Assembly: GCA_028275165.1 (NCBI GenBank)
Contig: JAQCNF010000044.1
Span: 1-64,000, forward strand
Reading direction: 5' to 3'
DNA: 64,000 nt
DNA from: Haloquadratum sp.
GTDB lineage: Archaea > Halobacteriota > Halobacteria > Halobacteriales > Haloferacaceae
Below are positions 56,865 to 64,000 of the stretch, piece after piece. Made by a program: the position numbers and the translations under genes. Within the stretch, counting starts at the first letter, position 1. Each line of letters begins with the position of its first letter. The notes under the pieces are model-generated. The model saw nothing but the letters and a program-made list of their open reading frames with translations, did not search any database and was not told the DNA's origin.

Positions 56865-57572
56865 TCAGTCGTCTGCGGTCGTGACGATTGCGTCGTCTGC
56901 AAACTCGGAGTCATCCTCTTGATCTTCTTCTTCCTCTTCTGCCTCCTCAGCTTCCTTTTTATTCTTGATTTTCTTGAGTCTGAATATTTCCTCTCGCTCT
57001 TGCTCCTCAAGCTTCTGTTCGATATATTCTTTGTTATCATAGAGGTCTGGGAGCAACTTGAACTCCAAGGCATTCACACGGCGTTTTGTCTTTTCGATTT
57101 CTTCGAGCATCTTCTTCATTGCCGTCTCAACCTCTGCAGCCAGAATGATCGTCTCAAGTAACTCCTCGTATGCATCTGCTGCTTCATCAATTCGAGCTGA
57201 GGATCCAAGTAGCCCATAGCCGCGCTGATCGATTGTTTTCTTTACCCTGGATGACTCAATTTGCGGGACTACTACGCCCATAATATTTTTTGACTGGATC
57301 GTTATCTCAGGATGTTCTTTCAGTGCAGCGGCCGCCCCACGGACCGCAACATCACCTTCCATCGCTCGCGCCATGTCGAGTGTCTGCTGTGCGTTCTCAT
57401 AATCGGTGTTGAGATCCTCGCGGACATCCTGTGCCTGATCTAAGATGTCCATAAACTCCATAATTAACCCATCGCGTTTTTGTTCGAGAGTGTCATGACC
57501 CCGCTCTGAAAGTTCGATCCGGTCGTCGATTGCCATCAAGTTCTTTCGAGTTGGTTTAACGTCCTCAGCCAT
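56865..57572 (-). CDS. atpD: A-type ATP synthase subunit D
   Basis: This 235-residue central-stalk subunit has long N- and C-terminal coiled coils. The conserved N-terminal [18 protein letters not shown] and the C-terminal [10 protein letters not shown]-like segment are present. The tail is very acidic ([15 protein letters not shown]), a halophile feature. It is 434 bases away from atpB, while the other subunits are tightly packed. Confidence 0.94.
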   Translation of the reverse strand: MAEDVKPTRKNLMAIDDRIELSERGHDTLEQKRDGLIMEFMDILDQAQDVREDLNTDYENAQQTLDMARAMEGDVAVRGAAAALKEHPEITIQSKNIMGVVVPQIESSRVKKTIDQRGYGLLGSSARIDEAADAYEELLETIILAAEVETAMKKMLEEIEKTKRRVNALEFKLLPDLYDNKEYIEQKLEEQEREEIFRLKKIKNKKEAEEAEEEEEDQEDDSEFADDAIVTTADD

Positions 57573-58006
57573 CGTACATTTATATATTGTATGCAGGTGC
57601 TAAAGGTTTTCAACTACAATTATGCTGAGTAGGTATATCCGACGCCTGAGCCAGCATCGACTTGTGGCAAAAAATGAGAGATATCTGCTCGGTCTCTTTG
57701 CAAGTGTATTACTGTGAGGTATCTCGGGGTTAGAGTAGTTCACAAGACAAACTCGAAGTCATCACGCTCACATCTTCGGTCTCCAATCGGGAACGAACGC
57801 GAGGCACTCGGCCTGTTTTCTGTCGGATAAGCCACCGATCACAGACGAGCGCAGGTGATCAGGGCACGGACTCCCAGTGCTTGTTTCATGCGTGCGAAAT
57901 CAGCATGAAATACGCATAGACGGCCGCAAAGCGAGCACTCAGGTAAAGTATTTACCCTCACCGTCATCACTGGCGTGAGCTCATCCACGAGGCTGAAAAG
58001 CGTGAG
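57573..58006. other. 434-bp gap with dispersed-repeat debris inside the atp cluster
   Basis: About 57755-57805 carries GTCATCACG, GGTCTCCAATCGGGAA and GCGAGGCACTCG, closely matching the segment at 30985-31050. This is likely insertion-element debris between atpB and atpD. No gene is seen. T-rich or hairpin termination signals are not obvious. Confidence 0.45.
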
Positions 58007-59434
58007 TTAATCAGCAGTGATTTCTGCGGTTTCGCTCTCGTCACCCTCTCGGTAGTACGTCTCAATCAGGTCTTCATCGATACGATTGAGCTCCTCCTTA
58101 GGGAGCGTTGACAGGAGATCCCAGCCAATTGAAAGTGTCTCGGTGACCGATCGATCGGTATCAGTGCCTTGATCAATAAATTCGGTTTCGAATCGGTCAG
58201 CGAAGTCGAGATATTTGTTATCCCGCTCGGATAGTGCCTCACGACCAACGATATTGACCAAATCACGAAGATCTTCTCCCTCAGCGTATGCTGCATACAT
58301 TTGATCAGACACATCTCCGTGGTCTTCACGGGTCAGTCCCTCACCAATCCCGTCATCCATCAACCGTGAGAGGCTTGGGAGCACATTTACCGGTGGCTGA
58401 ATACCTTGACTATTCAGATCTCGGTCGACGTATATCTGTCCTTCAGTGATGTACCCAGTCAAATCAGGAATTGGATGGGTGTCGTCATCACCAGGCATTG
58501 TCAAGATGGGAATCTGTGTCACCGACCCTTCGCGTCCTTCGATACGGCCAGCACGTTCATACAGCGTTGCGAGGTCAGTATACATATACCCCGGGTATCC
58601 ACGCCGGCCTGGAACCTCCTCACGGGCCGCACCGATTTCGCGAAGCGCCTCGCAGTAATTTGTCATGTCGGTCAAGATGACCAAGACGTGGTACCCTTTA
58701 TCAAATGCCAAATACTCTGCAGTCGTCAGCACCATCCGTGGAGTGACTGTTCGCTCTACTGCTGGGTCGTCAGCTAGGTTCATGAACACAACAGAGCGCT
58801 CAAGTGCTCCTGTTCGTTCGAAATCATCCATGAACTCGTTTGCCTCCTCAGCAGTGATACCCATCGCTCCAAAGATGACAGCAAATTCTGACTCATCCGA
58901 ATCGCTCCCTCCGCCTTCTTGTTCTTCTGGGACAGTCGCCTGCCGGGCGATCTGGAGTGCAAGGTCGTTATGCGGGAGTCCTGAGCCTGAGAAGATAGGT
59001 AACTTCTGCCCACGAACCAGTGTGTTCATTCCGTCAACTGCGGACACTCCAGTCTGGATAAACTCTTCTGGATACTCTCGTGAGAATGGGTTGATTGCTG
59101 CCCCAACAATCTCACGCCGTTCATCCGCAAGGATATCAGGACCTCCATCGATCGGTTGCCCCGCTCCATCAAGCACGCGACCGAGCAGGTCCTCTGTGAC
59201 CTTCATTTTCAGCGTTTCGCCAGCAAACCGAACGGACGCGTCTGTATCGATGCCAGATGTTCCCTCAAACACCTGTATTGCGACGATTCCATCCTCGGAC
59301 TCAAGCACTTGACCTCGTTTGATATCTCCACCTGGCGTTTCAATTTCGACAATCTCGTCGTATCCAATCGGCTCATCTACCTCAGCAAACACCAATGGGC
59401 CGCTGATCTCTGTGATTGTTTGATACTCTTTCAT
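58007..59434 (-). CDS. atpB: A-type ATP synthase subunit B
   Basis: This 475-residue non-catalytic regulatory subunit of the A1 head has the degenerate nucleotide-binding region [20 protein letters not shown] and the conserved [17 protein letters not shown], all typical of V/A-type B subunits. It follows atpA by two bases. Confidence 0.96.
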   Translation of the reverse strand: MKEYQTITEISGPLVFAEVDEPIGYDEIVEIETPGGDIKRGQVLESEDGIVAIQVFEGTSGIDTDASVRFAGETLKMKVTEDLLGRVLDGAGQPIDGGPDILADERREIVGAAINPFSREYPEEFIQTGVSAVDGMNTLVRGQKLPIFSGSGLPHNDLALQIARQATVPEEQEGGGSDSDESEFAVIFGAMGITAEEANEFMDDFERTGALERSVVFMNLADDPAVERTVTPRMVLTTAEYLAFDKGYHVLVILTDMTNYCEALREIGAAREEVPGRRGYPGYMYTDLATLYERAGRIEGREGSVTQIPILTMPGDDDTHPIPDLTGYITEGQIYVDRDLNSQGIQPPVNVLPSLSRLMDDGIGEGLTREDHGDVSDQMYAAYAEGEDLRDLVNIVGREALSERDNKYLDFADRFETEFIDQGTDTDRSVTETLSIGWDLLSTLPKEELNRIDEDLIETYYREGDESETAEITAD

Positions 59435-59436
59435 GT

Positions 59437-61194
59437 TTAGTATAGCTCTCGAATCTGCTCTTTGATATCAGTCTTGAGCGTCTCAATATATTCGGCATAC
59501 TCTTCTTGGACGCCAATACGATTGAGTCGTGGAATCGCGTCGACTGAAATCACCTCATCGACAGGGACTCCTGCATCAAGTGCATCAAACGCTTCGTCGC
59601 TGAATGTGTGGATGGCAGTCACTGTCATGTAGGTTTTCTCTGGCGGGCAATACGTGTCGACCGGATGGAACGCATTTTGTTGTAGATGAGCTTCTCGAAG
59701 GTACCGAGCAACTTCCAGTGTAAGTTGTTGGTCCTCTGGAAGGGCATCTTTCCCGACCAACTGGACAATTTCTTGGAGTTCACTTTCTTCATCCAGCACG
59801 TCAACAGCCCACTGTCGCTGCTCTGGCCACTCCTCGCTCACATTCTCCTGGAACCACGGGTCAAGTTGGTCTTTGTACAGCGAGTATGACTCATTCCAAT
59901 TGATGGCCGGAAAGTGTCGGCGCTCAGCGAGGTCCGCATCAAGAGCCCAGAACGTCTTGACAATACGTAGTGTATTTTGCGTGACCGGCTCTGAAAAGTC
60001 GCCACCTGGTGGGGAGACGGCGCCAATTGCTGAGACTGACCCTTCTGTCCCATTTATATTCTCGAAGTAGCCTGCTCGCTCGTAGAACTGAGACAGCCGG
60101 GCAGCGAGATACGCTGGGTAACCCTCCTCACCAGGCATCTCCTCCAATCTGGAAGAAATTTCTCGCATTGCTTCTGCCCATCTGGAGGTTGAATCAGCCA
60201 TGAGTGCCACGTCGTAGCCCATATCACGATAGAACTCAGCAATCGTAATCCCGGTGTACACACATGATTCACGCGCCGCAACAGGCATATTGGACGTATT
60301 TGCGATCAACGACGTCCGTGCCATGAGCGGATTCCCCGTCGATGGATCTTCGAGTTCAGGGAAGTCATCAATTACTTCAGTCATTTCATTCCCACGCTCG
60401 CCGCAGCCAACATAGATGATGATATCTGCGTCAGCGTACTTGGCAAGTTGATGTTGTGTGACCGTCTTTCCAGACCCGAAGGGTCCCGGAATGGCTGCCG
60501 TCCCACCTTTGGCGATTGGAAAGAGGCCATCAAGTATTCGTTGCCCTGAGACGAGTGGTGTCCGTGGCGTCTTTTTTTCTACTGACGGGCGCGCTTCCCG
60601 CACTGGCCACTCCTGTCGCATCTGGATTTCTTCGCCGGTATCGAGTTCGGCGACAGTTTCTTCAACAGTAAATGACCCTGATTCGATGGATACCACCTCA
60701 CCGCCATCGGAGTTAGGGGGAACCATGACTTTATGCTCTATCGTGACTGTTTCGTCAACAGTCCCAATAATATCGCCTGCTTCAACGAGTGTTCCCTCCT
60801 CAATGGTCGGCTCAAAGCTCCATTGTCTATCCAGTTCGATTCCGGGAGCGTCGACCCCTCGATCAAGGTATGGTGACCCCATCTTGTCCTCAAGAACATC
60901 CAGCGGCCGTTGGACACCGTCATAAATCGTATCTAACAGCCCTGGGCCAAGATCGACACTCAATGGTTCACCGGTGTTCTCGACGGGTTCGCTCGGAGCG
61001 ATACCTGACGTCTCTTCGTATACTTGGACTGTTGTAATATCGTCCTCGATTTCAATTACCTCACCCATCAATCCTTCATCGCCCACGTAAACCACATCAT
61101 TCATGCGGGCATTCAGATTGCGGGCAGTCACAACAGGACCACTTACACTTGCAATCGTGCCGTCGTTTTTGACGGCCTGTTCTGTCTGACTCAT
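59437..61194 (-). CDS. atpA: A-type ATP synthase catalytic subunit A
   Basis: This 585-residue catalytic subunit has P-loop [15 protein letters not shown] near residue 232, the non-homologous region of V/A-type A subunits, and the [20 protein letters not shown] segment with the arginine and glutamate of the active site. It contains no intein, although inteins occur in this subunit in some archaea and yeasts. Confidence 0.96.
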   Translation of the reverse strand: MSQTEQAVKNDGTIASVSGPVVTARNLNARMNDVVYVGDEGLMGEVIEIEDDITTVQVYEETSGIAPSEPVENTGEPLSVDLGPGLLDTIYDGVQRPLDVLEDKMGSPYLDRGVDAPGIELDRQWSFEPTIEEGTLVEAGDIIGTVDETVTIEHKVMVPPNSDGGEVVSIESGSFTVEETVAELDTGEEIQMRQEWPVREARPSVEKKTPRTPLVSGQRILDGLFPIAKGGTAAIPGPFGSGKTVTQHQLAKYADADIIIYVGCGERGNEMTEVIDDFPELEDPSTGNPLMARTSLIANTSNMPVAARESCVYTGITIAEFYRDMGYDVALMADSTSRWAEAMREISSRLEEMPGEEGYPAYLAARLSQFYERAGYFENINGTEGSVSAIGAVSPPGGDFSEPVTQNTLRIVKTFWALDADLAERRHFPAINWNESYSLYKDQLDPWFQENVSEEWPEQRQWAVDVLDEESELQEIVQLVGKDALPEDQQLTLEVARYLREAHLQQNAFHPVDTYCPPEKTYMTVTAIHTFSDEAFDALDAGVPVDEVISVDAIPRLNRIGVQEEYAEYIETLKTDIKEQIRELY

Positions 61195-61197
61195 AAA

Positions 61198-61524
61198 TTA
61201 GGCTTCATCCTCCATCAGGTCAATCCCAATGGCTCGTTTGATCTGGTCGCGAAGACCGCTCGCTCCGCCACTTCCACCAAGTGTGACGAGCGTTGGTTCG
61301 ATACTTGTCTCAACGTCTGTTCGAACGCTCCGAGAGAGATAATCAAGATCGTCATTATGCATCACAATTATTCCAACGTCATCCTGACCAAGGACTGTTG
61401 AGACCGCCTTATCTAATTGTTCATCTTTGTTTGCTTCTGAAACCGTCTCGAATTCACGAACCCCGGCTAATCGAAATCCAGTTGTGAACTCGGGGCTTCC
61501 AATGACGGCAATCTCCTGGCTCAT
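61198..61524 (-). CDS. atpF: A-type ATP synthase subunit F
   Basis: This 108-residue stalk subunit has a Rossmann-like fold (IAVIGSPEFTTGFRLAGVRE) and matches archaeal AtpF in length. It overlaps atpC by four bases and lies three bases before atpA. Confidence 0.93.
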   Translation of the reverse strand: MSQEIAVIGSPEFTTGFRLAGVREFETVSEANKDEQLDKAVSTVLGQDDVGIIVMHNDDLDYLSRSVRTDVETSIEPTLVTLGGSGGASGLRDQIKRAIGIDLMEDEA

Positions 61525-62564
61525 ATTGCGATTACCTCAGTCTCGATTTCACTCTCAGAGAGGCCTGCCTCACGTGCGCGACCTATTGCTCGAATATTCT
61601 CAACTTCGCGCTCCTTCGCTAGAATATACGACACGACAGGTGTAATTGAGAGTGGATATACTGTCCCAAGTGTATCTGAGTAGCTTAACAAGACAATGTC
61701 TAGTGCGCGCTCGAATTGAATAAGACTGTCCGCTGCTTCAAGTTCATCCAGCGCCTGTGAAAGCTCCACACCATACTTTGATTCACGAATTACACTCACA
61801 AGCTCATCACGATCCTGTACTAATGCTGCGAGTTGTGCCTCACTGAACAATGATCCACCTTGAATATAGTAGGCCGCTGGGTCTATATCTGCACCGCTCT
61901 GGGCCAGTCGCAGCGCGTTGCGGAGATTCCGAAAGTCAATTTCAGCATCCAAGAACTCTCGATACTGCGCAGTTGACTCGCTGCCGCCAAGGTCGCCTCG
62001 TAGGTTCTCATAGTAGGCACGGTCGACAGCGTTTTCTAACGGTACTAAGACGCCAGTGTCCTCAAAGTCACTATAGGCATCTCTCAGTCCCTCCTCAAAC
62101 ATGGTGTCCTCAAGAAGTTCAACAACTTCTTCAATACTGGCTGCTTCTGTGAGGCGTTCAAGAACTGGTTCGTTTAATTCCCCAGCACGGATGAAGTCGT
62201 CAGCAATTTTCTGTTGTGGCGTGGTCGAATAGATACCCCGCATAGCTGTTTTGACGTTCCACGCGTCGAATTTGCGAAGATAGCGTGCGATTAACTCATA
62301 CAGACGCCCATTAGCCCACTCTAACAGATCATTAAATTGCCGAGCTAGATTTTGATTGAGTGCATATTCTATCAGATCAACGCCAGAGTGTCGCGACCCA
62401 AGCGCGTTGATCTCAGTTTCGTAGTCAGATTCTTCCATAAATCGAGTGATTTCATCGGGGCCCATGCGTAGAAGCTTCCGATAGTCCTCCTCGGAGTATA
62501 GAGCATTTTTACGCGCTTTCACTCTGGCGATAACGTACTCTGGATTTGACCCTGCAGTGCTCAT
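61521..62564 (-). CDS. atpC: A-type ATP synthase subunit C
   Basis: This 347-residue subunit connects the central stalk to the c ring, the role of V-ATPase subunit d. It has conserved helices, including YVIARVKARKNALYSEEDY at the N-terminus and the SYILAKEREVENIRAIGRAR segment near the C-terminus. It overlaps both neighbours by four bases. Confidence 0.93.
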   Translation of the reverse strand: MSTAGSNPEYVIARVKARKNALYSEEDYRKLLRMGPDEITRFMEESDYETEINALGSRHSGVDLIEYALNQNLARQFNDLLEWANGRLYELIARYLRKFDAWNVKTAMRGIYSTTPQQKIADDFIRAGELNEPVLERLTEAASIEEVVELLEDTMFEEGLRDAYSDFEDTGVLVPLENAVDRAYYENLRGDLGGSESTAQYREFLDAEIDFRNLRNALRLAQSGADIDPAAYYIQGGSLFSEAQLAALVQDRDELVSVIRESKYGVELSQALDELEAADSLIQFERALDIVLLSYSDTLGTVYPLSITPVVSYILAKEREVENIRAIGRAREAGLSESEIETEVIAI

Positions 62565-63142
62565 TGTTCGAACAGAATGTCGCTTATATCCTGAAGCGAT
62601 TCCTCCCAGACGTCTTCAAGCAGGGAATCAAATGTGTTGTTGACCCGAAGTCGGGACCGCTGACCCTCAACAACAATACCACCGAGACAGTCGTGATTTC
62701 CTGCGTATGTTGCCTTGTCGTAAGATTCAAGAATCGATTCAATCATCTCCTTCTCATCTACCCGCCCATAGACGTCGATGGGCTCCTCAGTGCCGAACTC
62801 ATCAGCCGCAGCAGCAATCAGCGAGGCTGTGAGTTCTTTCTTTTTTTCTGTTTCTAACGAGGACAACTCCTGTTCAACTGCCTCATACACTTCGTCAAGC
62901 ACAACGCGGCGTGCTTCGAGCCGTTCCTGTTTTGCTTCAAGATTCGCACTTGAGAGTGCTTGCTCACGCTCACGCTCAATTGTTCGCTCTACCTCGCTCT
63001 TCCGCTCTTCAAGAAGTGTCTCCGCATCGGTTTCGGCGTCAGCGATAATTGCTTCTGCTTTCTGTTCGCCCTCTGCTTGAATCTCATCAGCACGCTGTTG
63101 GGCCTCCTGTCGGATGTCTTCAACAACAGTGTCCAAACTCAT
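62561..63142 (-). CDS. atpE: A-type ATP synthase subunit E
   Basis: This 193-residue peripheral-stalk subunit has a long N-terminal coiled coil (charged residues 1-95) and a globular C-terminal domain ending DVWEESLQDISDILF. It is typical of archaeal AtpE and precedes atpC. Confidence 0.92.
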   Translation of the reverse strand: MSLDTVVEDIRQEAQQRADEIQAEGEQKAEAIIADAETDAETLLEERKSEVERTIEREREQALSSANLEAKQERLEARRVVLDEVYEAVEQELSSLETEKKKELTASLIAAAADEFGTEEPIDVYGRVDEKEMIESILESYDKATYAGNHDCLGGIVVEGQRSRLRVNNTFDSLLEDVWEESLQDISDILFEQ

Positions 63143-63162
63143 AGGCTTGAAACCAAGAAATA

Positions 63163-63411
63163 CTAAATCAGGAAGAATCCAACCAGTGCGAGTATAACGA
63201 TTGTTTCAGGGAGGACTGTAAGGATTAGTCCGTTGACGAAGAGACTGTCATCTTCGGCAATAGCACCCATCGCTGCTGCTCCGATGCCTCGCTCAGCATA
63301 CCCCGCGCCAACCGCAGCCAATCCAAGGGCGAGTGCTGCGGCAGCAGATGGTTCGATAGCTGGAGCGTTTCCTGCGGCTTCTCCGGACTGCTGTAAGAGT
63401 ACTTCTAACAT
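63163..63411 (-). CDS. atpK: A-type ATP synthase c-ring subunit K
   Basis: This 82-residue proteolipid has two transmembrane helices (about residues 22-44 and 57-81). The second helix has the ion-binding carboxylate in VLPETIVILALVGFF. The Gly/Ala-rich first helix (AAALALGLAAVGAGYAERG) is typical. Confidence 0.94.
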   Translation of the reverse strand: MLEVLLQQSGEAAGNAPAIEPSAAAALALGLAAVGAGYAERGIGAAAMGAIAEDDSLFVNGLILTVLPETIVILALVGFFLI

Positions 63412-63554
63412 TGTGTTATGTTCTTATGATGTGGTCGTCTCCGAACATTCCTAACTCTATAGAGATATCTCATAAACCTTCCCAAACGACAATCTCAGTT
63501 CGCTGATCGGAGCTCTCTGTTTCGATCTACGAACGAAAATAATATCCCGTGGAA

Positions 63555-64000
63555 TTAATCCTCAGTCGTAAACTGTCGGCTGTAGCCGAACGGTTGATAT
63601 GCGCGACCACCGCCTTCATAGAACTTATTGAAAAACTCCACATATTCGAGACGGATTGCCTGCAAGCCAGCACTCGTGACCCCGAGCGCGAGCACGAGTA
63701 TATGTCCGAAAATCAGGACGACAAGCCCGATCAGAATGGTCACGGTATCACCATGAAGTAATCCGCCGAACATGATTTCGGTTACTTCATGACCATCTGA
63801 CATTGAGCCAACAGCTGGCATCTTTTCAAGTCCAAAGTGCCAGTCAGCAGCACCACTCTCCTGTGTAACGTACACCCCGAAAAACAGGAGGTTCACAGTA
63901 AAAGCCATCCCTGCTTTTGCTAACAAGACTGCCGCAATACGCGTGTATGAGAGCACGTTTACGAGTACGTTGAGAAACTCAACTGCTTCGATTGGCTCGC
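63555..64000 (-). CDS. atpI: A-type ATP synthase subunit I, partial
   Basis: Only the C-terminal part (about 148 residues) is in the window; the frame continues past the right edge. It contains the stator helices of the membrane ion channel, including LNVLVNVLSYTRIAAVLLAK with the essential arginine, and FIGHILVLALG-like and LQAIRLEYVEFFNKFYEGGG segments. It is the first subunit read before atpK. About 140 bases separate the two genes. Confidence 0.92.
   Translation of the reverse strand, partial: EPIEAVEFLNVLVNVLSYTRIAAVLLAKAGMAFTVNLLFFGVYVTQESGAADWHFGLEKMPAVGSMSDGHEVTEIMFGGLLHGDTVTILIGLVVLIFGHILVLALGVTSAGLQAIRLEYVEFFNKFYEGGGRAYQPFGYSRQFTTED

Noticed and set aside
58665-59312. 215-codon plus-strand open frame
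   Set aside because: It is antisense to atpB and has the same composition artefact.
1-64000. CRISPR array, rRNA operon or provirus
   Set aside because: No regularly spaced repeats, no rRNA-like sequence and no integrase or structural virus genes were seen; only IS200/IS605-type remnants are present.

Overview
The window is chromosomal DNA of an extremely halophilic archaeon, most probably Haloquadratum walsbyi or a close relative. The evidence is an archaeal RNA polymerase operon with split A'/A'' and B'/B'' subunits, aEF-1A and aEF-2, an A-type ATP synthase, CarS, TiaS and CTP-dependent RibK, together with many small haloarchaea-only DUF families and twin-arginine lipoproteins. Base composition is moderate rather than GC-rich, intergenic gaps are long and full of decayed insertion sequences, and the RNA polymerase A'' gene carries a mini-intein; I recall an intein in this gene from H. 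walsbyi. The species call is inference.

Layout. 1-0.9 kb: a decayed IS200/IS605-type element with a broken tnpB. 1.2-5.4 kb: larC, a Cdc48-type AAA ATPase and a PUA-domain protein. 6-8.4 kb: a small zinc-ribbon protein, an RNase R-like exonuclease and a DUF7385-like protein. 8.4-15.4 kb: a complete dipeptide/oligopeptide ABC transporter operon (binding protein, two permeases, two ATPases) followed by a small membrane protein. Its binding protein appears circularly permuted. 15.8-21.2 kb: a DUF7529-like protein, a repeat-containing secreted/membrane protein, a DUF6517-like lipoprotein and a ZIP metal transporter. 22-29.8 kb: tRNA-Ala(CGC), uS10, EF-1A, homoserine dehydrogenase with an ACT-domain partner, EF-2, an HExxH-type protein on the opposite strand, uS7 and uS12.

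29.8-31.15 kb is an IS graveyard that separates uS12-uS7 from the rpoH-B''-B'-A'-A''-nusA operon at 31.2-40.0 kb, an arrangement that is usually contiguous in haloarchaea. Two identical tandem tRNA-Asp(GTC) genes follow at 40.2 kb. 41-45 kb holds a HerA-like ATPase, a small secreted protein, TiaS and an HTH regulator. 45.7-52.3 kb holds glutaredoxin, another tnpB remnant, a purine/NCS2-type permease, pyrE, carS, a DUF502 protein, ilvE, ribB and ribK. 52.4-56.9 kb holds argS, aRF1 and a DUF6276-like protein. 56.9-64 kb is the A-type ATP synthase cluster (atpD, then atpB-A-F-C-E-K-I, all on the minus strand); atpI runs off the window end.

Most of the window is core machinery for transcription, translation and energy. 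The most unusual items are the permuted oligopeptide-binding protein, the A'' mini-intein, and the repeated insertion of tnpB debris between genes that are normally cotranscribed. No CRISPR array, rRNA, defence island or provirus was recognised.
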